A stretch of DNA of 64,000 nucleotides from Chryseobacterium arachidis (GTDB taxonomy: Bacteria > Bacteroidota > Bacteroidia > Flavobacteriales > Weeksellaceae). Below the pieces are notes generated by a model, which searched no databases, was not told where the DNA came from, and worked only from the letters and a program-made list of their open reading frames with translations. The stretch is from positions 458,402-522,401 of the forward strand of contig NZ_FQUT01000003.1 in NCBI RefSeq assembly GCF_900129245.1. Reading direction: 5' to 3'. A program made the translations under genes and the position numbers. This document shows positions 57,700 through 64,000 of the stretch, one piece after another (the first letter of the stretch is position 1; each line of letters opens with the position of its first letter).

Positions 57700-59361
57700 A
57701 TGAAAGCGCTAAAAACATTAAACCCCTATTTCTGGAAGCACAAAATATTGTTGTTTTGGGGAGTATTATTCATCATTGCAAGTAATTTTTTCAACATATA
57801 TAAAGTTCAGTTTGTAGGAAAATCAGTAGATGAGCTTACAAAGAACGGAAATTTAGGTTTCAACAGACAGGTCTTGATCTATGTTGCTATTATTGTCGGC
57901 TGTTCTTTACTCACCGGATTTTTTACCTTTATGATGCGGCAGACCATCATTGTAGCATCCAGAAGAATTGAATACGAGCTGAAAAATAAAATCTACAGAC
58001 ATTATCAGGATTTATCTTTAACAGATTATAAGCAAACCACCATAGGAGACTTAATGAACAGATTAAGTGAAGATGTTGTTGCGGTAAGAATGTATCTCGG
58101 TCCCGGAGTGATGTATGTTGCCAATTTGATTGTTTTGGTAGTTATCACAGCGATTTATATGTTGACTACAGATGTTTCAATGACACTTTGGACTTTACTT
58201 CCCCTTCCTATTCTGTCGTTTGCTATTTATAAAGTAAGTTCGATTATCAATCAAAAGTCAAAGATCATGCAGAAAAGCCAGTCTGCAATTTCCACTTTTG
58301 TGCAGGACAGCTTTTCGGGGATTCGTGTGGTGAAATTCTTTGCAAGAGAAAATTATATCAAGAAAAATTACGGGACAAAAGTTACCGATTATCAGAACAA
58401 AGCATTAGATTTAGCAAAAACGGAAGCATATTTCTTTACGATTATCTTATTCGTAATCGGTCTGTTAAATGTTGCCATCATCTGGATTGGCGGGCAAAAA
58501 TATATTGCCGGAGAATTAAGCATCGGTAAAATTGCCGATTTCTTCATGTATATTAATACCTTAATTTTCCCTTTCTCCATGGTTGGCTGGGTAACTTCGG
58601 TTAATCAGAGAGCGGAAGCTTCCATGCAGAGAATTAATGAGTTCATGGATAAAAAATCTGAGATTGTTAATAAAAATTTTGATACTTACGAAATTACAGG
58701 AAACATAGAATTCAGAAATGTTTCTTACGTCTATCCGAATACAGGAATTAAGGCCTTAGAAAATCTCAGTTTTAAACTGAATGCCGGAGAATCTTTAGCC
58801 ATTATGGGTAAAACCGGAAGCGGAAAATCTACGGTTGCTCTGTTATTATGCCGTTTGATTGACCCTACGGAGGGAGAAATTTTAGTTGACGGTAAAAATC
58901 TTAAAGACCATAATTTAGAAAATTACAGAAATTATATCGGATACATCCCTCAGGAAAGCTACCTTTTCTCAGATTCCATTGAAAATAATATTGGTTTCGC
59001 CATCGATAAACCTACCCACGAAAAAGTGGTAGAATATGCTAAAATTGCCGATGTGGATAAAAATATTGTTGAATTTAAAGAACAATACAAAACCATGGTT
59101 GGAGAACGTGGAGTGATGCTTTCGGGGGGACAGAAACAAAGGATATGTATTGCCAGAGCCTTAATTAAAGCTCCTAATATTATTATTTTTGATGATTCTT
59201 TATCCGCTTTAGATACCGAAACTGAGCAGAATATTCTTGAAAATATCGACAGAAAGATTCATAACGCGACATCCATAATTATCACACACAGAGAGTCTAG
59301 CGCTCAGAGAGCCGATAAAATTCTTAACCTGACTGAAATTAACAATTCCGTAACCGCATAG
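57700..59361 (+). CDS. ABC transporter permease/ATP-binding half
   Basis: This 553-residue fused exporter half has six transmembrane helices (about 17-290) and an ATPase domain with Walker A GKTGSGKST near residue 371, signature LSGGQKQRICIARAL and Walker B IIIFDDSLSALD. Walker B ends in Asp-Asp instead of Asp-Glu, as in the degenerate half of heterodimeric exporters (TM287/BmrC-like). It may need a partner encoded elsewhere, or work as a low-activity homodimer. The substrate is unknown. Confidence 0.9.
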   Translation: MKALKTLNPYFWKHKILLFWGVLFIIASNFFNIYKVQFVGKSVDELTKNGNLGFNRQVLIYVAIIVGCSLLTGFFTFMMRQTIIVASRRIEYELKNKIYRHYQDLSLTDYKQTTIGDLMNRLSEDVVAVRMYLGPGVMYVANLIVLVVITAIYMLTTDVSMTLWTLLPLPILSFAIYKVSSIINQKSKIMQKSQSAISTFVQDSFSGIRVVKFFARENYIKKNYGTKVTDYQNKALDLAKTEAYFFTIILFVIGLLNVAIIWIGGQKYIAGELSIGKIADFFMYINTLIFPFSMVGWVTSVNQRAEASMQRINEFMDKKSEIVNKNFDTYEITGNIEFRNVSYVYPNTGIKALENLSFKLNAGESLAIMGKTGSGKSTVALLLCRLIDPTEGEILVDGKNLKDHNLENYRNYIGYIPQESYLFSDSIENNIGFAIDKPTHEKVVEYAKIADVDKNIVEFKEQYKTMVGERGVMLSGGQKQRICIARALIKAPNIIIFDDSLSALDTETEQNILENIDRKIHNATSIIITHRESSAQRADKILNLTEINNSVTA

Positions 59362-59401
59362 CAGATTCGTTCACAAATGTTAAATAAATCATAAAAAAAA
59401 T

Positions 59402-59431
59402 TTTGTGATTAAAAGAAAACTTTTATATTTG
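59402..59431 (+). promoter_or_regulatory. Promoter of the PUR protein gene
   Basis: TTTG (59402-59405), 18 bases, then TATATTTG (59424-59431), a very good consensus fit, 29 bases before the start codon. Confidence 0.7.
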
Positions 59432-59460
59432 TTCTTAACAAGATTAAAAAATATCTAACA

Positions 59461-59796
59461 ATGAGTGAATACAAGGAACGCCATGAAAATGAAATTTTCA
59501 CGAAGGTGTTAAAAGCAGGGAGAAGAACTTATTTCTTTGATGTGCGTGAGACGAAAGCAGGAGATTATTATCTTACGATTACCGAAAGTAAAAAGAACTT
59601 CGGAGAGAATGGAGAAGCTACATTTGAGAAGCACAAAATCTATCTTTACAAAGAAGATTTTAAGAGTTTTCAGGAGATGTTTAATGAATCCACAGATTTC
59701 ATCATTAACGAAAAGGGTGAGGATGTAATATCAGAAAAGCATGATAAAGACTTCAAGAGCAGATCTTACACGATCGATTCTGACGACGAAGTTTAA
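59461..59796 (+). CDS. PUR family (DUF3276) nucleic acid-binding protein
   Basis: This 111-residue cytoplasmic protein is a bacterial PUR-alpha-like protein, which binds single-stranded DNA or RNA. The YFFDVRETKAGDYYLTITESK strands, a second strand set, and an acidic C-terminus (DSDDEV) match DUF3276. It has its own promoter and terminator. Confidence 0.93.
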   Translation: MSEYKERHENEIFTKVLKAGRRTYFFDVRETKAGDYYLTITESKKNFGENGEATFEKHKIYLYKEDFKSFQEMFNESTDFIINEKGEDVISEKHDKDFKSRSYTIDSDDEV

Positions 59797-59816
59797 AATA
59801 ATTTTCTATAAAACAC

Positions 59817-59843
59817 AAGCATCTGAAATAGGATGCTTTTTTT
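59817..59843 (+). terminator. Terminator of the PUR gene
   Basis: Arms AAGCATC / GATGCTT with a T tract, 20 bases after the stop. Confidence 0.85.
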
Positions 59844-59877
59844 ATGTTTATCATCTAACTAAAATTCACTCATTCAT

Positions 59878-59910
59878 AAGAAAAGGTACACAATAATGTG
59901 TACCTTTCTT
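59878..59910. terminator. Near-perfect hairpin, possible terminator of a lost minus-strand gene
   Basis: AAGAAAAGGTACACA and TGTGTACCTTTCTT pair with one bulge and an ATAA loop. A minus-strand reading frame stops at 59933, just before it. See the stretch 59911-60171. Confidence 0.55.
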
Positions 59911-60171
59911 ATTTAAGATTCTAAGGTGTATTTTATACAATTTTTCTTTTACTTTGACAAAGTATCGCAGGAGCCTGAATTTCGTTATTTTTTGCCAGCA
60001 ATAAAACTTTAGAGGAAACTTCAGTTGATTTCGGTGAAAAGCGGAAAATAACCCTCCTTTGTGTTGTGAATGAACCGAAAGAATCAACCAAATCTGAAAT
60101 TATGAATGAAAAGCTGTAAAAATATTTTAAAGTGAAGATGAGAAATAAATTCTCTGATGGGCATAAAATAA
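59911..60171 (-). other. Stretch between two hairpins, possible relic of a minus-strand gene end
   Basis: On the minus strand a frame runs to a stop at 59933 and ends AILCQSKRKIV, with coding-like character in its second half. Its only start (GTG at 60181) lies inside the terminator of the RCC1 gene, so an intact gene is unlikely. The order (frame end, then hairpin) is that of a gene's 3' end whose 5' part was lost, or it is chance. Confidence 0.3.
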
Positions 60172-60201
60172 AAAAGTACACTTTTGAAAAGTGTACTTTT
60201 A
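60172..60201 (-). terminator. Terminator of the RCC1 protein gene
   Basis: Perfect stem AAAAGTACACTT / AAGTGTACTTTT, 33 bases past the stop. It is nearly identical to the terminator at 62165. Confidence 0.9.
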
Positions 60202-60233
60202 TTAATTAAACAAATTTGTAAGCTTTACTTATT

Positions 60234-61601
60234 TTACTTTTTAACAATTTTTAATGTTTTTACTTCATTACCAGAAGTTACTTTTACTAAATAAATTCCA
60301 GCAGCTAAATTAGAAGTATCTATTTTTCCTTCCTGAGCATTGATTTCTTTCGCAAATACTTGCTGACCCACCAGGTTATAGATTTCTGCAGAGGTAATTT
60401 TTTTATCCGAAGAAAGATTTAAAACATCTTTTACAGGATTCGGATATACTTTCAAATTATTTAAAGAAACATCTTGTGTTGATAATACAGCAGAACAAGA
60501 AATTGTTGTAAGAGTGTTTTTATCAACATTAGTTCCATCTCCAAGCTGTCCTTCAAGATTTAATCCACATGTCCTTAAATAGCCATCGCTATTTTTTACT
60601 AAAGCAAAAGAATCACCTAGAGCCATTTCAAAAGTATCTGAAGAGGAGCCAACCTGGGTTGGAGTAAGAGTATTGATAGCACCATTTGTTCCGTTACCCA
60701 ATTGCCCTTTGTCATTCCTACCCCAGCTCCAAAGAGTGTGATCTGTTTTAGTAGCATAAGTAAATTCCTCTCCACCTACTACATTTAGCCAATTGTTTCC
60801 AGTCCCTATCTGAGTAGGCGACTTTTTATAAACAGTTGTTCCATCACCCATTCCGCCATTTGAATTATCTCCCCAAGTCCAAAGTGTTCCGTCAGTTTTT
60901 ATTCCCATAGAATGATAGTCTCCTGTGTCTATTTTCCACCAATTATTAGCTGTACCTACTTGTACCGGACTATTTCTTTGCGTGATTGTACCATCGCCTA
61001 ATGAGCCATGATAATTCCAGCCCCAACTCCAGAGTGTGCCATCTGATTTTAAGACAAGACAATGATAAGAACCTGCCGCAATACTTTGCCAATTGGTTGC
61101 TGTCCCTATTTTAACAGGTGATCTTTTATCAACTTCTGTATTATCACCTAATTGTCCAAAATTGTTCCGCCCCCACGTCCATAAAGTGCCATCTGTCTTT
61201 AATGCTATACAATGTTGTGCCCCTGTATTGATACTTTGCCAATTGGTTGCAGTACCTATTTTAACGGGTGAACTTTTATCAACTAATGTATTATCACCTA
61301 ATTGTCCAAAATCGTTCCGACCCCAAGCCCAAAGAGTTCCATCAGATTTCAATGCTAAAGAGAAGCTATTTCCAGCACAGATTTTCACCCAATTGTTTGC
61401 TGTGCCTATTTGTGTAGGTACATTTTTAGCAATATTTGTATTGTCACCCAATTCTCCAAAGGTATTATCACCCCAAGCCCAAAGGGTTCCATCATTTTTT
61501 ATGGCCAAAGAATGGTCATCTCCGGCGCTAATACTTTGCCAGCACTGTGCTGACATTTGAACACTTAAATACAATAATACCAGAGTAATTAATTTCTTCA
61601 T
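60234..61601 (-). CDS. Secreted RCC1-repeat beta-propeller, T9SS-sorted
   Basis: This 455-residue exported protein has a signal peptide (MKKLITLVLLYLSVQMSAQ) and seven RCC1-like blades of about 50 residues with a GTLWAWG(D/R)N-FGQLGDNT core (WAWG, WAWG, WTWG, WSWG, WTWG, WSWG, RTCG). A T9SS type A tail follows from VYPNPVKDVLNL. It would form a seven-blade propeller at the cell surface or outside. The last blade is degenerate. Binding partners are unknown. Confidence 0.9.
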   Translation of the reverse strand: MKKLITLVLLYLSVQMSAQCWQSISAGDDHSLAIKNDGTLWAWGDNTFGELGDNTNIAKNVPTQIGTANNWVKICAGNSFSLALKSDGTLWAWGRNDFGQLGDNTLVDKSSPVKIGTATNWQSINTGAQHCIALKTDGTLWTWGRNNFGQLGDNTEVDKRSPVKIGTATNWQSIAAGSYHCLVLKSDGTLWSWGWNYHGSLGDGTITQRNSPVQVGTANNWWKIDTGDYHSMGIKTDGTLWTWGDNSNGGMGDGTTVYKKSPTQIGTGNNWLNVVGGEEFTYATKTDHTLWSWGRNDKGQLGNGTNGAINTLTPTQVGSSSDTFEMALGDSFALVKNSDGYLRTCGLNLEGQLGDGTNVDKNTLTTISCSAVLSTQDVSLNNLKVYPNPVKDVLNLSSDKKITSAEIYNLVGQQVFAKEINAQEGKIDTSNLAAGIYLVKVTSGNEVKTLKIVKK

Positions 61602-62164
61602 GTTTTTTAGTTTTATATTTGAATTTATTTAAATAGAAAGAAAAATAGATTAAAAAGAATTATTAATCGATAAATATTTATTAAATAACAACGGAAATTT
61701 TACTGTTATTTCAAGAATTTTGTTTGTAGACAATACTAAAACCTCTTGTTTTTAACGAAAAAAGTAAAATGTTGATTTTTCCATATAATAATTGTGTTTT
61801 TACGTAATTGAAAGATTTTTTCAATTTCACAAAAGTATATAATTTATACTTGTGACACAACTCCAAATCCCTTTTGTTACAGTCTTTCTGCACAATCATC
61901 ACATTCTAAAAGTCTGTTAATAATAATTTCATCTTTTGCAGATAAGTTTTTTTATTATCAAATATTTCCCTTTAATTTTGTTTAAAAAATAGTTCTTTAT
62001 TATTGAGTGAGAATTTGTTAAATTCATTTAATTTTCTTTTTATTATGTTCAAAATTTCATATCAATGGTATTGTATCTGAGAAAATTATCTATAATATTT
62101 ATTTTAAATAAAAGAATTCTGAAGCAATAATTGAAATTTATTTTACTCTTGAATTGTCATAAAT
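61602..62164. other. AT-rich spacer between the two T9SS genes
   Basis: No convincing gene is seen. A 63-codon minus-strand frame near 61711-61902 lacks a good start, signal or family likeness. No clear TAnnTTTG promoter for the RCC1 gene was found in the first 100 bases. Confidence 0.5.
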
Positions 62165-62199
62165 AAAAAAGTACACTTTTGAAAAGTATACTTTTATTA
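62165..62199 (-). terminator. Terminator of the FG-GAP-like T9SS gene
   Basis: This stem matches the terminator at 60172 except for one base in the right arm, 32 bases past the stop codon. Confidence 0.88.
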
Positions 62200-62230
62200 A
62201 TTAAACAAACTTAGTAAGTTTTTACTTATT

Positions 62231-63712
62231 TTACTCTTTAACGATTTTTAATGTTTTCGATTCATCAACAGAAGTTACTTTTACTAAATAACTTCCAGCA
62301 GCTAAATTAGAAGTATCTATTTTTCCTTCCTGAGCATTGATATCTTTCACAAATACTTGCTGACCTACCAGATTATAGATTTTTACAGAGGTAATTTTTT
62401 TATCCGAAGAAAAATTTAAAATGTCTTTTACCGGATTTGGGAATAATAAAAGGTTAGATTTAGATTGAACAAAAGAATCTGTAGCTAAAGTACCGCTTAA
62501 ATTATAAACTCGAACATGACCTGAATTCGTACCGTTTCCGTCATTATAATTGGAACCAACAGCTAAGATACCTCCGTCTGATGACAAGGAAATACCATAA
62601 CCACAATAGTCACCTGCTGCTTCTCCATTAATATCCGAGCCTACTTGTGTCCATACACCTGAAATATTACGATAAACGCGAACATGGCCTGAATCAGCAC
62701 CGTTTCCATCATTTTGATAAGCACCAATAGCCACAATGCTTCCATCTGATGATAAGGAAACGCTATGACCACTATAATCATTGGCCGCTTCTCCATTAAT
62801 ATCTGATCCTATTTGCGTCCATACACCTGAAATATTACGATAAACGCGAACATGACCAGAATCCGTACCATTTCCATCATTCAGACGTGCACCAATAGCT
62901 ACGATACTGCCATCTGAAGATAAAGAAACACTCCTGCCACTTTGATCATTGGCAGCTTCTCCATTAATATCTGCGCCTATTTTCGTCCAAACTCCTGATA
63001 CATTTTGATACACACGAACATGACCTGAATCCGTACCGTTTCCATCATTTTGAGCAGCACCAATAGCTACAATACTTCCGTCCGATGATAAAGCAATATT
63101 ATAGCCACTATAGTCATTTGCAGCCTCTCCATTAATGTCAGCTCCTATTTTTGTCCAAACGCCCGACACATTTTGATACACACGAACATGACCTGAATTA
63201 GTCCCGTTTCCTCCATTATAGCGAGCACCAATAGCTACAATACTTCCATCTGATGATAAAGCAATACTTTCACCACTTTGATCATATGAAGCTTCCCCGT
63301 TGATATCAGCGCCTATTTGTGTCCAAACTCCTGATACATTTTGATACACACGAACATGACCTGAAAGATTACCATTTCCATCATTTGCATTAGCACCAAT
63401 AGCTACAATATTTCCATTTGATGATAGAGAAACACAAACACCACTTAAATCAACATCTGCTTCTCCGTCAATATCAGCACCTATTTGTGTCCAAACGCCT
63501 GACACATTTTGATACACACGAACATGCCCCGCATCATCAGTACCACTTCCATTATTTTGAGCGGCACCAATAGCTACAATATTTCCATTTGATGATAAAG
63601 AAACACTCCTACCGCTATAATCATTTGCAGCTTCACCATTAATATCTGATCCTATTTGAGTTTGTCCAAAACAAAATAATGGGAAGAATAAAATAGTAAT
63701 TGTTTTTTTCAT
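62231..63712 (-). CDS. Secreted FG-GAP-like repeat protein, T9SS-sorted
   Basis: This 493-residue exported protein has a signal peptide (MKKTITILFFPLFCFGQ), seven tandem repeats of 56-57 residues, and a T9SS type A tail from LFPNPVKDILNF. The repeats run TQIGSDINGEAANDYSG, LSSDGSIVAIGA, DGNGTDSGHVRVY, with FG-GAP/integrin-alpha-like calcium-loop residues, and probably form a seven-blade propeller. Neighbouring repeats are very similar in DNA too, so copy number may vary. The partner is unknown. Confidence 0.9.
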   Translation of the reverse strand: MKKTITILFFPLFCFGQTQIGSDINGEAANDYSGRSVSLSSNGNIVAIGAAQNNGSGTDDAGHVRVYQNVSGVWTQIGADIDGEADVDLSGVCVSLSSNGNIVAIGANANDGNGNLSGHVRVYQNVSGVWTQIGADINGEASYDQSGESIALSSDGSIVAIGARYNGGNGTNSGHVRVYQNVSGVWTKIGADINGEAANDYSGYNIALSSDGSIVAIGAAQNDGNGTDSGHVRVYQNVSGVWTKIGADINGEAANDQSGRSVSLSSDGSIVAIGARLNDGNGTDSGHVRVYRNISGVWTQIGSDINGEAANDYSGHSVSLSSDGSIVAIGAYQNDGNGADSGHVRVYRNISGVWTQVGSDINGEAAGDYCGYGISLSSDGGILAVGSNYNDGNGTNSGHVRVYNLSGTLATDSFVQSKSNLLLFPNPVKDILNFSSDKKITSVKIYNLVGQQVFVKDINAQEGKIDTSNLAAGSYLVKVTSVDESKTLKIVKE

Positions 63713-63760
63713 ATTTATTTAATTTGAATTCTTTTCAGATGATTTTAGTTTTAATAACAA

Positions 63761-63826
63761 CACAACATCATGCAGATTTATCATGTTGTGGACTGCAAAA
63801 ATATACTTTCTTTATGGAGTGTCAAA
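63761..63826 (-). promoter_or_regulatory. Promoter and leader hairpin of the FG-GAP-like gene
   Basis: On the minus strand TTTG (63823-63826), 19 bases, then TATTTTTG (63796-63803), a very good consensus fit. In the leader, CACAACAT (63761-63768) and ATGTTGTG (63783-63790) form an 8-bp-arm hairpin. No gene is seen in the rest of 63713-63924. Confidence 0.6.
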
Positions 63827-63924
63827 CAATCAATGAAATATTTGAATACTAAATAGTTTTTCGTTAGCATATATTGGTAAATGGCATAAAAAAATACTTA
63901 ATTTATTTGGATCAGTCTCAAAAG

Positions 63925-63953
63925 TTGGGGAGAAAATAAAAATAGTAACTTTG
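63925..63953 (+). promoter_or_regulatory. Promoter at the right edge
   Basis: TTG (63925-63927), 18 bases, then TAACTTTG (63946-63953), 5 bases before the last start codon of the window. A strong consensus match. Confidence 0.55.
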
Positions 63954-63957
63954 TGGA

Positions 63958-64000
63958 ATGTTAAATGATGCTGAAATTCTGAAATTATTCTTACCCGAAT
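63958..64000 (+). CDS. Partial gene, possibly ISAon1-like transposase N-terminus
   Basis: The first 14 codons read MLNDAEILKLFLPE and then leave the window. ISAon1-family transposases of Bacteroidota begin in a very similar way (ILKL(I/F)LPE at the N-terminus). With a promoter directly upstream, this suggests an insertion sequence that begins near 63.9 kb. The evidence is short and the call is tentative. Confidence 0.4.
   Translation, partial: MLNDAEILKLFLPE

Noticed and set aside
59933..60181. 82-codon minus-strand frame as an intact gene
   Set aside because: Its only start is a GTG inside the RCC1 gene's terminator stem; kept only as a possible relic.
61711..61902. 63-codon minus-strand frame between the two T9SS genes
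   Set aside because: It lies in very AT-rich spacer with no promoter, signal peptide or family likeness.
62282..63660. CRISPR array
   Set aside because: The regular repeats are 168-bp in-frame coding repeats, with no short spacer structure or cas genes.

Overview
The window looks like a chromosomal segment of a Chryseobacterium-like member of the Weeksellaceae (phylum Bacteroidota, class Flavobacteriia). Four things point there. The DNA is AT-rich. Promoters carry the Bacteroidota -7 element TAnnTTTG, often with a TTG about 17-22 bases upstream, and there are no strong Shine-Dalgarno sites. Six secreted proteins end in a type IX secretion (T9SS) type A sorting domain. Family content is also typical of the group: DUF6048/DUF6452 beside rlmD, PUR/DUF3276, DUF2480, DUF1573-yajC behind a long nusB, and an SdhCAB complex with a single fused cytochrome b subunit. 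No rRNA, tRNA, CRISPR array or complete insertion sequence was found.

Layout. 0.3-4.5 kb: a core run of acpP, fabF, rnc, a small acidic protein and pyk, ending in a terminator. 4.6-8.5 kb (minus): a succinate-semialdehyde-type aldehyde dehydrogenase, then histidine-degradation genes hutI and hutG with a small membrane protein between them. 8.7-12.4 kb (plus): ruvB, a PaiB-like flavin-binding protein, a metallo-beta-lactamase-fold hydrolase and coaE, with short dispersed inverted repeats in the gaps. 12.5-24.5 kb (minus): three secreted T9SS metalloproteases, including a 2151-residue protein with seven fibronectin type III and five GEVED modules and its 996-residue paralogue. 24.6-30.3 kb: lipoproteins, DUF6048/DUF6452, rlmD and a thioredoxin-fold lipoprotein without redox cysteines. 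30.4-37.1 kb (minus): sdhC-sdhA-sdhB, comEC and lpxB. 37.2-45.3 kb: DUF2480, a membrane protein, DUF937, a 39-codon ribosomal protein THX gene, a MATE transporter, a DUF2975/HTH pair, an S41 peptidase and an ankyrin protein.

45.3-47.7 kb is an accessory insert of two secreted proteins. It is bracketed by two identical 49-bp copies of a terminator and also holds a relic of the S41 gene's 3' end. 47.8-54.1 kb has aspS, a lipoprotein and a non-homologous end-joining operon (ku and ligD). The ligD reading frame is broken at an A-rich stretch that contains two in-phase -1 slippery heptamers. 54.1-54.7 kb has a promoter, three hairpins, a 41-codon gene and a terminator, none matching a family known to me. 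54.7-59.8 kb has an SDR reductase, yajC, DUF1573, nusB, an ABC exporter half and a PUR protein. 60.2-63.7 kb (minus) has two T9SS repeat proteins, a seven-blade RCC1 propeller and a seven-repeat FG-GAP-like protein. Their sorting tails and terminators are near-identical although the functional domains are unrelated. The right edge appears to enter an ISAon1-like transposase gene.

The most notable signals are the ligD frameshift site, the duplicated terminator and peptidase relic around the 45-47 kb insert, the shuffled T9SS tail-plus-terminator cassette, and the structured leader with a tiny gene at 54.3-54.65 kb.
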